A DNA stretch of 64,000 nt from Pyrrhosoma nymphula. Its lineage: Eukaryota; Arthropoda; Insecta; Odonata; Coenagrionidae. Shown here one piece after another: positions 11,195-22,199 of this stretch (positions are counted from its first letter, which is position 1; each line of letters begins with the position of its first letter). The DNA lies in NCBI GenBank assembly GCA_963573305.1, contig OY754327.1:55110244-55174243 (forward strand), read 5' to 3'. A program made the translations under genes and the position numbers. The notes under the pieces are model-generated. The model was not told the origin of the DNA. It saw only the letters and a program-made list of their open reading frames with translations, and searched no databases.

Positions 11195-11640
11195 TTTCCC
11201 ACTAAAACCTCAGCAGGTTTTTGGCCTCACCAACAATGCCTCTCTCCATTCTGTTCTATTCTCTGCCGCTCTGAGTGTAGTCCCTAGTCTATCGATGTCC
11301 TTTTCAACCTGGTCCTTCCACCTTATTCTAGTTCTGCCGGGTGGTATTCTGCCTTCAGGGTTTCCCAGGTGGATACTCTTGATTATAGCAGTTTCTTCCC
11401 ACCTCCATTCAAATCCTGCCCTTCTTAATCTACGGCTCTTGGCCATAGCCACTACCTATATTTGAGTATGCAAAGATATCCCTCAACTCTTCCTAATTCT
11501 CCATCCATCTTGGTCTTGAATTGCGCCAAAATATTTCCTCAGTACTTTATTTTCAAAAACAATTAACTTTTTCTGTCTTTGGTTAATGCCCACGTTTCCG
11601 ATCCAAATAGTAGTACTGGGATGATTATTGAATGATAAAT
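11195..11640 (-). pseudogene. LINE reverse-transcriptase C-terminal remnant
   Basis: The minus strand reads LLFGSETWALTKD near 11620-11580. Further downstream come RRLRRAGFEWRWEE, GNPEGRIPPGRTRIRWKDQV and LRAAENRTEWREAL. These match the conserved tail of non-LTR reverse transcriptases: the LYGCETW motif, then a RRLRWLGH-like segment, a GRPRTRW-like basic motif and a final ENRxEWR helix. The middle contains a stop and at least one frameshift, and nothing upstream encodes the polymerase palm domain. It is a 5'-truncated, inactive copy. Confidence 0.8.
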
Positions 11641-12127
11641 ATTTACGGAATAATTAGCTTGCTTTTTCCAGCTATATAAATAGGTAAATATTTAGCTTGG
11701 TTTTTCTAGAGAGCCATTTAGATGATTATTGTTTCTTATATCAAGGTTACTATAAGAAAAAATATTATTACAAAGGGTTAGGGGCGAAAGGAAGTTTGGC
11801 ATTCAAATTCCATTCTATGATTGATTTTGTTATAGCAATGAAATCAATTTAATCAACTTTTTACTTCGACATTATCCTAGATACCAGTCTCAGATACCTC
11901 AGTACAATACAGCAAATATTAATACAAAGTTTGCCCTATTTCACCATGCTTCCATTTACCAGGTTGAGCCTTTCGGGAATGACGCGCCACTGTCGTAAAA
12001 AAGTTTGTAGAAAATTAACGCTAGAGAAATAAGAACTAAATGTCTGATATGGGCCGAAAGGAAACAAGTCTAATTCTTCAGCAATCCGTTGAGATTCTAC
12101 TAATCCAACAACACTAGCACATACAAA
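11641..12127. other. no identifiable feature
   Basis: AT-rich sequence between a LINE remnant and a SINE. No motif is seen. Confidence 0.4.
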
Positions 12128-12395
12128 GATGATGATTGGGTAGGCGTGGTACAGGCTCCCCATCCCGAGGGCACGGGTTCGAATTCCGTATTTTTCAAAG
12201 GCATCCTAATCCCTACTTGATTGCTATCTCGAGGAATCCAAAGCGCAATACTCCGTCCGTCTGATGGGACGTAAATATGTGGTCCTTTTGGCGCCTTTTG
12301 TTAAGATTAGTCTCATCTGACGGCGGGCTTCTCTCAACTCCATTTCCCAATTAACCTTGACCTAACGAGCAACTCCTATTCTGTCCTCTATAGCG
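12128..12395 (+). mobile_element. tRNA-derived SINE, near full length (SINE A)
   Basis: The head has box A-like GGGTAGGCGTGGTACAGGC (12138-12156) and a good box B, GGGTTCGAATTCC (12175-12187), spaced as in a tRNA gene. The body carries ACTCCGTCCGTCTGATGGGAC (in part, 12251-12271) followed by GGCGCCTTTTGTTAAG (12290-12305). The same head-plus-body order recurs at 24935, 38120, 39565 and, inverted, at 17150. It is the best reference copy with the one at 24935. Confidence 0.85.
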
Positions 12396-13399
12396 CAAAT
12401 AACGCCAGCAGACTGTCACCTACCCAAATAAGCAAACCAAACGTGAAAATATTAACCTGGTATTTTTTGTATCACTCAATTGGATACATATATCTATTAA
12501 TAGAATGAGCACATCACTGAAATTTAATAAAGAATAACATTACTCAAACATTTTATATAAGGTAAAGCATAATTTGAAATCATACCAGAAATTATTTGAG
12601 CCCTCACCATCTACACTCATAGAAGTATTAGAAAATATTTGTGTCACTTCTGTGATATATTCCCGCATTCTTCTATTTCACCATATACTAATACGGTGAT
12701 CATTTTTGTGCAATTGTTTTTTTAGAATCATTCCCTAGGAATTTAGGGCATCTCTCTCGGTTACTCACTTCCTCTACAGCCCTATCATGCCTCAAACAGA
12801 AGCACAGCATATGATGATTGGATTCCATTTCTCAAACCTTTCTTTCCTTAAAATCTAATATATAATGCATATCGCACACCAAATGGTCCCAGGTTCACTG
12901 AAGGATTACATATTCATATTTTACTACTTCATAACACCATATATTACAACATTTGATTAACTAGATTCGTGTACATTAGTTTGATTGTAATAATTATTAT
13001 TCAGCTGGTTACAAAAACTTTTCATTCGTTTAATAATTACGATAATTCAGTTTAATCAATTCTTCAAAGAATCCACAGACTGATTCTCGTCTTTGTGGAA
13101 TTTCAGAAATTTTAATACCCCGAAATTCTCGTCAAAATATATTATATCATATGACTGTCTCGTCAACGGATAGTAAGCTGATGTTTATACATGGAGGAGC
13201 CTACCTGGTTTTACCCATATACTTAGAGCCAAAACTCTGCCCATATGGAACAAAATCAACTGCGTCAGGCTTTTCGATGTGGAATCTTTTATCAATGAGG
13301 CAAATTAGCATTAACTATGTTTTTTTAGTGGAATCCTACAGCTCATTTCTCTTCTTACCATTTTGGTTGGAGACGACCGACAAATAGGGATATCAACGC
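12396..13399. other. no identifiable feature
   Basis: AT-rich. A 78-codon open frame at 13151-13387 has no recognisable motif. Confidence 0.45.
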
Positions 13400-13560
13400 C
13401 ATAACGGATAGTTGGGTAGGCTAGGAAAAAAGTGCAAATTCAGGAATTGAGAAAGGTGGAGAGAAACCCGGCGTTCACATCAGCCTACTCTTAAAGAAAG
13501 GCGCCAAGGAGCCTAAACTTTTACGCTTAATCCGATGGACGGATAACGTTGCTTTAAACT
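13400..13560 (-). mobile_element. SINE A body fragment
   Basis: The plus strand has GGTGGAGAGAAACCCGGCG, then AGCCTACTCTTAAAGAAAGG and CGCCAAGGAGCC. These are the reverse complement of the SINE body (GGCGCCTTTCGTTAAGAG...CGGGTTTCTCTCC). The tRNA-like head is absent or beyond recognition. Confidence 0.7.
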
Positions 13561-14157
13561 CTCTCCAAATCGCACTGACAAATCTCCATTACCTAATAGA
13601 TCTTTTGAGATTAATGTAGGACGCAGGTTATGAAAATGTAGGACATAATGTAGCACATACTGTTGCAAAAGAGACGCAAGAGGAAAACCGGAGTATTTCT
13701 TACGATGGCGCAGAGGGAAAACTGCAGTAAGTATATTTAAAAAAAGCTATTTCCTTCATAATAAATTTGCATTTCACTGCCACGATGCGCTTATCGATTT
13801 TTTCCTTAGATATTACTAATTAGGTTTAAACTCACCCTCTACTTATAACGAATTTGCTGTTCCATGGATTTCATCATTTGCTCCCTAGTGCTGACATATT
13901 TGAGTGATTTTAATAATTTACATAACGTTAGCACGAATACAGCCTGAGAAAATAAATTTTGAGCATTGTTTATCACGGCCCGGAGAGTTAAGGACGAGAA
14001 TCAAAATCCCTCACGGACGTCCTTAAGAAGTGGACATGTTCAGAAAGAACCAAATGTCTGGTAACAAAATACCACCCCAATACCTCCTGACTCTTTCTCT
14101 TCGGAGAGCTTCTGAAGAAGGGACCCGCCCGAAGGCCATCGTGACCTCCTTGTTCTT
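13561..14157. other. no identifiable feature
   Basis: No gene or repeat recognised. Open frames at 14023-14268 on both strands overlap the following repeat B copy and are discounted. Confidence 0.4.
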
Positions 14158-14160
14158 TCT

Positions 14161-14211
14161 ATCTACATATATACAAGATACCCTGCAAGCCACCTCAAGG
14201 GTGTGTGGCAG
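14161..14211 (-). repeat. repeat B copy, inverted
   Basis: The plus strand reads ATCTACATATATACAAGATA, then CCCTGCAAGCCACCTCAAGG and GTGTGTGGCA. It is the reverse complement of the family core with a degenerate tail. CCCTGC and GCAGGG at the ends of the core can pair, as do CCACC and GGTGG inside. Confidence 0.75.
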
Positions 14212-15133
14212 TGTGGAATGGGTGGTTATGAAGCGAGGAAGCGTTCGGAAAGTAGCATGAGTAGGCAACTAGCCACGAAAGAAATGAGAGAGGCAAAAGG
14301 TGATAAAAAAGGAAAAGAAAGTACTGCACCGCTAAGAGGCCAACTCCACGTGGTGGCGAGTCGACAAATTGGAGCCCTCGAGTGGCCGGTTATTCCTCGT
14401 AATTTGGAAAGTGAGAGAAAGAAAAATAAAAAAAGAGGTGGCCAAAAGCTTGTTGAGAGAGGCATCATTCATACTTAACAGAGCCGCTCGCAAAACAAAC
14501 CCAAACTTCCCATCGACTTATTTGTGGCGGAGTCCCTCATGAAATAAAGGAAACTAGCGGCAGGCAAAGACGGGAGCCCTGCTCGACCGTGGCGAGAAAA
14601 TTTAATGAAATTACGCCAGATGGGGACTAAATTTCAAAGTGTCAAACATAAGTCGCGGTTAACCGAATCCGCTACCGAATCATCACCCTGATTATTCGGC
14701 GAAAATCACGTAAACACCGTCACCGCCATACGCTACCGCTTCTCATAAATGAGCAGCTTTATTAAGCCAATAACCAACTACCAACAGCGATACTCTTACA
14801 TCTATTTCAACCTTTCGTGATACGTGACGGGTAAGAAAATAGTTCCGTTACCACGGAATAGGTTAAGGAATAATCAAACTGCAACGATACGTCAATGTTG
14901 TGAATGCAAATCAAAGTACTGAAAAGTTAATTTTCTCCAAACTTTCCCTTAATTCTTCAGGAAAAATAATGAGTACATGGCTATTCAAATACTAGACAGT
15001 GAAGATTACAGAAAAATAAAAAGGTCCAATATTTACCGAAAAGAATAAGAAGGATCAACAACGATCAGCAACGATTTACAGCCATTTTGAGGAAATTGGT
15101 AGAAAACAAAGCAAATAAAATACCCATGAAACT
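14212..15133. other. no identifiable feature
   Basis: The first 250 bases are purine-rich with opposed open frames. The rest is ordinary AT-rich DNA. Confidence 0.4.
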
Positions 15134-15721
15134 CCATGAATTACAAACGGTTTCATCAAACGCTCGGTAGGTAAATATTTAACAGGAGATTTTAAGTCAA
15201 ATAATATATATTTATTTTTTCGCTATCATGCATCATTTATTTATAGCCCTGAATATGGATCAATAAAGATCCGAAACGTTGGCAGAAGTTTGAAAAAAAA
15301 AATATATTTTTTGACCTAAAATCTCCTAATATTTGCATCGTATAGTGTAAGAGATCGAGAAATAAATACCATTTGAGTAAATATTTAACTGAAATGTAGA
15401 GGAATGGTACAATTGTGTATTTTATTTTGGTATGTGCCAAGCTGCCTATTGCATTGCCAATACCAAAAAATGGACAATAGGCTCGGCACGAATGCTGGAA
15501 AAATTTACACGACCGCAATTATGTGCACTAGGACTACTGTCTAGGTTTGACTGCTCAGGGAAGAAAAACAAATCACACAATTTTCATTTTGGCACCGCGG
15601 GGAAATTCTTATCCTAAAACACTATAATGAATTCCAAAAATTATTTCCTATCTTTTTTTATCATCAGTTCGCGGAGGCTAAACTATCATAAGCCCATGAA
15701 TTACAAACGGTTTCATCAAAC
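15134..15721. repeat. region bounded by an exact 28-bp direct repeat
   Basis: The 28 bases at 15134-15161, beginning CCATGAATTACAAACGG, recur exactly at 15694-15721 in the same orientation. The foldback at 15184-15327 lies between them. Such a spacing could be a pair of short terminal repeats, a local duplication or a recombination footprint; I cannot assign a class. Confidence 0.6.
15184..15327. mobile_element. foldback element with Penelope-like GAAACGTTG motif
   Basis: Inverted arms start at AGGAGATTTTAAGTCAAATA (15184) and at the reverse complement AGGAGATTTTAGGTCAAAAA (from 15327 leftwards). They match over about 35 bases with a few differences. The loop holds CTGAATATGGATC, AATAAA, GATCCGAAACGTTGGC (15248-15284). 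That layout, CTGAnnA, a short stem, then GAAAC, is the hammerhead-ribozyme-like motif found at Penelope-like element termini. Position 8 of the core appears to be T where a catalytic hammerhead has G, so activity is unlikely. Confidence 0.55.
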
Positions 15722-16529
15722 AAGAGAAAACGTTATAAGTGTCTTTAAAAAATACTCCTCGGCACCTTAAAATTTAAGAGATAAGATCATAAAACCCTCA
15801 TGGAGACGGCTGATTTGACACAAGCATCCGTTTTTGACACATAAATCTTCCAGGATAGGTAACGTGCAGGTGCAGTTGAGTAATTAAGGAAATTAGAACA
15901 CTTTGATGCAAAGCTGGAGATATATAGGTGTAAATTAACATCAGCCAAAGTCTTTCATTAGTCACTCACTTTCATTTCCTCGTGTGCTTCACTGCTGAAA
16001 GAGATGAATGAACAGAAACGGAGCGAGAGCCGGCTAATAAAGGTCAGGTTTCCATCAGACACCGACGCCGCGGAGTTAACCATCCAAAAGCTATCACACG
16101 TCCATCCTTTGATTTGATCTATCCTCTCTCATGGATCCATACCCGTTTGCGAATGATTTAATCTGCAGATAGGATAATCGAGGTTGCAACCTACAAGCCT
16201 GCCTATTTCCCGAACACTCTCCCTAAGCTTAAAAAAAAGAACAATTTCAACGGATCGTGGGCTTAAGCCGAACCGGCGCTCCAGTGGTGATGCCGGGTTT
16301 TACGCATTCGGTCGGCTCTCGCCACCGGAGACATACAACGATCCCCCGCATGTAAAAGCTAAATGTTAGTAAACGAGAAATGAGAGGAAAGGGAGGCGGA
16401 GAAAGATATAAATAGGGAGCATTTTCGAGCGAATGAAATCTTGGGAGATGATTTTCTGACACGGAATACATATTCAACCGATGGGTTGGGAGATGAATAT
16501 TTTTGCGGAGTAATGAGGTGAGCCCTAGC
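15722..16529. other. no identifiable feature
   Basis: Mixed composition. A moderately GC-rich patch near 16260-16340 has no recognisable gene. Confidence 0.4.
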
Positions 16530-16930
16530 CAGTGACGTAGTCAGAATTTTTTTCGGGGGGGTTATGTTAAATATAAGCAGGGGGTATGTTAAATATAAAC
16601 AGAGGGAGTGGTTAAAATAAAAAAAAAACAGGTGTGTGAAACACAAGTGAAAAATGTGTGTATAGACAATTAAGAGTGCAATTATGACTGCAAGGTAACG
16701 GCCGTTTTTTAACATTTTTGAATTTCCGAAGAAAAAAAAACCATACCGATGGTGTTTTTGTTTGAATATTACATAGGAATTTAAAAAGCTGTTCATAACA
16801 AAGAATAAAATTAAATAAACAGCATTTGTTTTAACAACATAAATTTCCTTTTCATTTTAATAAATTCAATGTTTCGGGGGGGGGGGGGTCCGAACCCCAT
16901 AGATCCCCCCTCCCCCTGGCAACATCACAG
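16530..16930. mobile_element. MITE with GTGACGTAG-type inverted ends and G-runs
   Basis: The left end reads CAGTGACGTAGTCAG (16530-16544) and the reverse complement of the right end reads CTGTGATGTTGCCAG (16930-16916), 11 of 15 matching. Both ends continue into long G/C runs (16554-16561 and 16876-16889). Inside, a unit of about 25 bases containing ATGTTAAATATAA(G/A)CAG is tandemly repeated near 16562-16605. CAGTGRCGTAGC-type ends recall hAT-like MITEs. The flanking 8 bases (GCCCTAGC and GCCTCAGA) match only partly, so the target duplication is not proven. Confidence 0.6.
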
Positions 16931-17149
16931 GCCTCAGAAACGGCCGAGATGGGGATAGACCATTCCACATTTAGCTGACAGAATGGGCCTTCTGAAGAAC
17001 GCTGCTGTTAAACTTATGCTCCAAAGCAACCATTTCCAACAACGCGCAAAAATTTATGGATAGATGTTTATTGGGGGAGATTGTTGGGGATTCGGAGAGG
17101 AGGGTGAGGGGAGGATTCGGGAACCTACGTCATTTGCACCATGGTGGGT
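16931..17149. other. no identifiable feature
   Basis: Short spacer between a MITE and a SINE. No motif seen. Confidence 0.35.
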
Positions 17150-17470
17150 AGGTTAATATGGAGTATATAACTTGGGGAATAAAGTGAGGGTGGAGAGAAA
17201 CCCAGCGCTGGCATTAGCCCGCTCTTTACGAAAGGCGCAAAGGGGAACACCGTTTAACGTCACACGCGACGGACGAAATGCTACACTAGAAGTGCTCTCC
17301 ACCAACCACTCAAGTAGAGATCAGATTTTCCCTTGAAAAACCTCTGCCTCTGCGCGGATTCAAACCCGGGGCCTCAGTATGGTAGCCGGATCCATGCCAA
17401 AGGCGGGATTCAAATCCGAGGCTTTCCAGTTGCAAGGCTATGTACCACCGACCGCGCTATCGTAACCGGC
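17150..17470 (-). mobile_element. SINE A copy with two box B-like motifs
   Basis: On the minus strand the head reads GTCGGTGGTACATAGCC. It is followed by two box B-like motifs, CGGATTTGAATCCC (17418-17405) and CCCGGGTTTGAATCC (17370-17356), about 50 bases apart. The SINE body follows: a CCGTCCGT-like sequence, GACGTTAAA, GCGCCTTTCGTAAAGAG and GGGTTTCTCTCCACCCTC. A single box B is seen in the copies at 12128 and 24935, so this copy may have a dimeric head. Confidence 0.75.
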
Positions 17471-19640
17471 AAGAAATTCATGTTTCCTCTCTTCATCCCG
17501 AAAATATTGCGAAAAAATATCGGTTAAAAACTATATATTTCCCTACCAAATCGATAACTTACTTGTCTTTCCGGAAAAGCTACCGTTATAAATGAAATTC
17601 GACTCCAATATTAAAAGACAACACGCCAAAGATCAATGCAAACACACAAAAAATGTTAAATCATTACAAGGACTAACTGGAGAACTACATGGGTCAAATA
17701 AATGATCATGAAAACGCGGATCCGGAGATGACTGAAACAAAGAGGGTGCATTCATGACAACTGAGGAGGATAAAAATCTACAAGCTTAAATATTGCATGA
17801 AAACTATGTAGGTTACATAAAAATAAGAGAGATCAGCAGCTAATGCTATGGGAAAATTAAAAGAAAGTTTGGATAGCATGAGAAGCGACGACGCGTTAGG
17901 GCATCAACAGGAGGCAAAGAGAACGGGACACTAATTAAGGGAACAGTACCTATAAATTGATGAAGAACAGAGCAATAGATTTAAAATTAGGCAGACCATT
18001 CTGGAAGACTAATAAAAGAGGCAAAACTTCAGGAAGAGGAGTACTATCTTCCAACTATCTCTACTGAAATCAAACCGAAAATGTGGATCTAGCCCCAGAT
18101 ATTAACATTAATTTCAGTCCAATTCCGGCTTTCCATGATAATATTTCCATTACCAAAGAAAAAAAAACTTATTGACAAAACTTAAACAAGTTAATGGACC
18201 ATTTCTTTTGTATATAACGTTTTATGAAACCATGACTCACAAAAAGGTTTACCAGTGAGAAAGCACAATTTTCCAAGATGAATTTCACAGCTGATTTTGA
18301 ATATTATCACGGAACATTTTACAGTTAGCAACAGGCACGATTTAATAGTAAAGAGTCCTCTTTAGGAGGGTGTAAATGTTTCAAAAGACTGCACGCTCTT
18401 GAAGTCTAAGTCATTAGGGACTGTTCGGAAATTCGGTTAAGACAGTAGACAGGAGGGTAGAGGACATTATGAACACGAAATCCGACCTAGGCACTCTTAC
18501 TCTGAATATGAACGAGTTTTACGGTATCACGTCAAAAACCGGCAGACAATGAAGGTCAATTGGAAGACCCGATCAATTTACTACGTGGCAAAAAGGAAAC
18601 AATAAATAATAACACTGAGAGAAATACAGAGACTTTTAACTAATTCATTTCAATATGTACGCGCTTGTTTCAACGTAAATCATTTAATTTTCTTTGCTGA
18701 CACGAATTCATGAAAATCACGAAGTGCTACTGTCAGGGCGACCAAATACCTTCATTCTATAAAATATTAAAATCCAATACGGAATCGGATTCAAAATTTC
18801 CGTTCAAGATTTAGAGACTACCCCACAATCGATAGGTCATCGGACTCGTATCGTATTGAAAATGCAATTTGAATTATTTTCGTCCCACGAGCCCACATGA
18901 AATATGAAAACCTTTGTTTTACCGTTTATGTGGGATTTTTGCAATAAAAAAACTGAATATGAATGCTACAGCAGAAGTTTCACAGCAGTTACCGATAAAA
19001 TATTCTATTGTCATTACCTTTCCAATTCGGGATATCAGGGGTATGATTTTATCGAATATTTCTAGGTAGAGGCAACAACCCAAATGCAAGGTATTAAATA
19101 AAATATCTCATACTGCTGGATTGTTTCGTGGGTAGTATAGAAGTGCTCAATCATACTTCAGAAATAACGCATTTTGAATTAACTGAAATTGATTGCCTTT
19201 CTTAATTCTGAAAATGCTTCCCATGTTCTAAAAATGCTAAAAGATGCCAGCAAAACGGAGGCGGTATTCCTTAAAAAGATCACGTGAGCGAGCTGTTGAA
19301 AACCTAAATCACCGTACTCGACCGAGGATTGGTGGACAACGCCGCATAAATCAAAACAGTACACATAACTACCTGAAAGATGACATCTGCACGGATTAGA
19401 ACTGGTGTTCAAGAAAAAATATCCCTCCCGAATGCCCTAAATCATTGATAATTACCATTAAAATAAGTCATTTTCCTCTATTATCAATTAAACCTCAAGT
19501 TGTTAAAAAAGACTAAACCAATAACAATATGGATCAAACATGAAATGAGGAAATCCTTGTCATTCATTCAAGTATTCTACCAGCTGATTGGTAGGTTCTT
19601 GGACAGTCCCCATTTTGTATCCCAACCTAATAGAAATTGT
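17471..19640. other. no identifiable feature
   Basis: Over 2 kb of AT-rich DNA with no recognised domain, repeat or RNA motif. Confidence 0.45.
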
Positions 19641-19649
19641 CTCGCTTTC

Positions 19650-19715
19650 CCTCCTATCCTTGTAGCAACCATAGCAAGCATTGTAGCAAGCATAGGAAAT
19701 CCTTGTAGCAACCAT
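19650..19715. repeat. imperfect TTGTAGCAA repeat
   Basis: The string TCCTTGTAGCAACCATA occurs at about 19658 and again at about 19698. Between them lie two further TAGCAAGCAT units. It is a short local tandem duplication. Confidence 0.55.
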
Positions 19716-20330
19716 ATATTATCATTCATACTACATTTGCTACCTGACCTGAATTCGTTTCCCAAATAATGTATTAAACTTTAAAATAATAATAAAACAG
19801 TTATCATTCAATAAAATTTAAATTGAATGCCCGATGACTTGTGGGATCACATTTAAACACTACGCATTTTAATTTTCCCTTTGACTAGTGAAAAGAGAAA
19901 ATCAATTCCACGTTTTATTCGAAGGCCGAGCAGCCCAACATTTTGGATACTTCTTGAAAGTCCAAAACAACTTAGGAACGAATGGCCCTAATAACTCGCT
20001 TCCAGCCCTGAAAACTTTAAATCCCCCCTATCTCCCCCATCTTCAACTTATTTAGTTTTTTTTTTCGGCTAGCATGCAAACATTCGCGGAAGGCTTATAA
20101 AAAGAACCGGGTCAAGAGAACAGATTATTTCGCTCTGAGGATTAGAATAGCAAAACGAAATAATCGTACAAAAAGAGGAAATAATAGGCTCAACTCCAAA
20201 GCACTCTGAAAAGTTGGAATCCGCTCTCCAGTAAAAATGCTACGAAATTAACTTTTGACCGACTCTCTTCAGCTAGTTTAGAACTTTAAAACAAGGGTTT
20301 TATTGCATATTCACGCCAAAGTATATGAAC
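19716..20330. other. no identifiable feature
   Basis: AT-rich, nothing recognisable. Confidence 0.4.
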
Positions 20331-20405
20331 TGCCCGAGACTGGATTCAAATCTACGACCTGAGGCACGACAACACATCCACTTCAATGCATAAAGTTACT
20401 CAACA
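20330..20405 (-). repeat. decayed tRNA-like SINE head
   Basis: The plus strand has CTGGATTCAAATCTACGACC, whose reverse complement carries a box B-like GATTTGAATCC. It is followed at tRNA-like spacing by a degenerate box A. No body is recognisable. Confidence 0.4.
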
Positions 20406-20482
20406 CTTCGCGTTGCGAAAAAAAAGTTTTCGGTGATTACGACCAAATGGAGGAAACTTTCCAACTACGTGAATAATTCTCG

Positions 20483-20511
20483 AGGTGGTAATATATCACT
20501 ATATACCACCT
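20483..20511. repeat. hairpin, 8-bp stem extended by AT pairs
   Basis: AGGTGGTA (20483-20490) and TACCACCT (20504-20511) are perfect reverse complements. The AT-rich interior pairs further with one bulge. Confidence 0.55.
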
Positions 20512-21359
20512 TGACCACAGAAATCCTCGCAACAATCGCCAGAAAATTACTTCACCCAGATATTTAAAATACTTAAACGTACTTTCCGTAACAGAGTAGG
20601 TATAGAAGAAAAGTATTTTTAAAAACGTTACTTAGTGACATCAAAACCCAATTTATTCAACAAGGAACCACATGCGGGATGCTACTTCTTCGACCACTTT
20701 TCCAACCAACAACATGAATCGAAATTTTTGCGAAAAAAACCCGAGGCAAACAGAAAGAAAGAAAAAAAACTCGGCGACGGTCTTTCGTCAAGACGTTAAG
20801 GGACGAGAATGAATAGAAAAATTTGTTCATAGACACCGATAAATCATCGCCACGTCACCGCGCCTTGGGCGAGTTGACAACAGAAGCAAAGAGTGGTGAC
20901 GACAGCGCATCTGGGGGAGGACGGGGGGTTAGGAGGATAATGGAGAGAAAGGAAAATGGGAAAACAAGGAGACAAGACGACAAGAGTTGCCAACCGTGCG
21001 CACGAAAACTAGAAGCGTGAAAAAACAAAGAGGAGTCAAAAACAGGATACGCTCCGGAACATGTTGATATAAAAAGTTTTTAGGCTCAACTTTGTGGAAT
21101 TTTAGCAAGCTGAAATAATTAAAACACTCCGTATTTTCACACGGTAGTTCAATAAGTTGACCGCAGTTTAAACACAAAAGTGTCATCATCAAGATTACTC
21201 TTGGCTATCAAGACTAGTCCTGATAATAACGCTCTTGCGCTGAAACAACGATAGACTCATTTAACTATCGTTTGGAAATATAAAATGTTTAAATTATTTC
21301 AGCATGTTGATTTAAATTTTTTGCAGGATTAGGTGGAAAATATTCTGAGTTTAAGAAAG
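20512..21359. other. no identifiable feature
   Basis: A purine-rich patch lies at 20890-20980. No gene recognised. Confidence 0.4.
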
Positions 21360-21620
21360 CAAAGGAAAGGGTTGATGAACTGATTCCAGTACAGCTTCTC
21401 CACTTTGAGAGCCAAGGTTCTAACCCCGGCGGTGATGGATATTTTCCAGCGGATTCCCGATCTCCTCTTGGGTGTCCTGTTGATAACACTTAAGGGCAGT
21501 ACGGGTAGTACTCAATCCGGCGGATAGTTATGTACAGCTTAGCGCCTTTCGTCAAGAGTATCTTAACAACAATACCAGGTTTCTCTTTAGTTTTCGTTCA
21601 ATTTCCCAGGCAACTGATCC
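21360..21620 (+). mobile_element. decayed SINE A copy
   Basis: A degenerate box B (AAGGTTCTAACCCCGG, 21414-21429) is followed in order by weak counterparts of the body: GTACTCAATCCGGCGGATAG, AGCGCCTTTCGTCAAGAG and CCAGGTTTCTCTT. The order and spacing match the copies at 12128 and 24935, but divergence is high. Confidence 0.6.
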
Positions 21621-21842
21621 CTTGCCAACACAACCACCTTTCCTCAATGCCATATTTTAAGTCAGATGTCGCTCATCTCCGCAAATAACCATAACCAACT
21701 TAGAAAAACAAGCAAATTATTCCAGGGAGTGTGGCGAAAAATGAAGCAATATATTTGTGGCATACTTGATTGCCTTTTATAATGTAGCGAAAATGAAAAA
21801 CTAGCGAATAAAAAATATGATACTGTGTTTAAATTTAATCGC

Positions 21843-21879
21843 TCCCTACCACAAACCCTTGGGATGGCTTGCAGGGTAT
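21843..21879 (+). repeat. repeat B core, tail lost
   Basis: TCCCTACCACAAACCCTTGG then GATGGCTTGCAGGGTAT matches the core stem-loop but lacks the GTAGAT tail. Confidence 0.6.
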
Positions 21880-22199
21880 CCCTACTTTTGTTCCAAGGGG
21901 ATAGCACTTCAATTGTGCACTACACTTCGTTGGTCGGGACGCTATATCTCACCGGCGCATTTCATTTAAATTAGGCAAATGCAGACGCCGGGTTTCCACT
22001 TATATTATTTTCCTAATAATCCTCCTCAACTCACTCCTCCACGCGGGCACCCATTGCCGTATATTGCAGAAGGATAATATCGATTAAGAGTTCCCCGTAA
22101 TTCTTGATTACCCTTCCTAACTTGCTATTAAATTATAAACGCCGTAAATTGCCTCTGTTTTCAGTTGCCTTCTCAAATAATTAATTGTTCAATTTTGAG

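Noticed and set aside
16359..16796. A 145-codon minus-strand frame
   Set aside because: It overlaps the G-run MITE and its tandem array. The translation is Phe/Tyr/Ser-rich low complexity.
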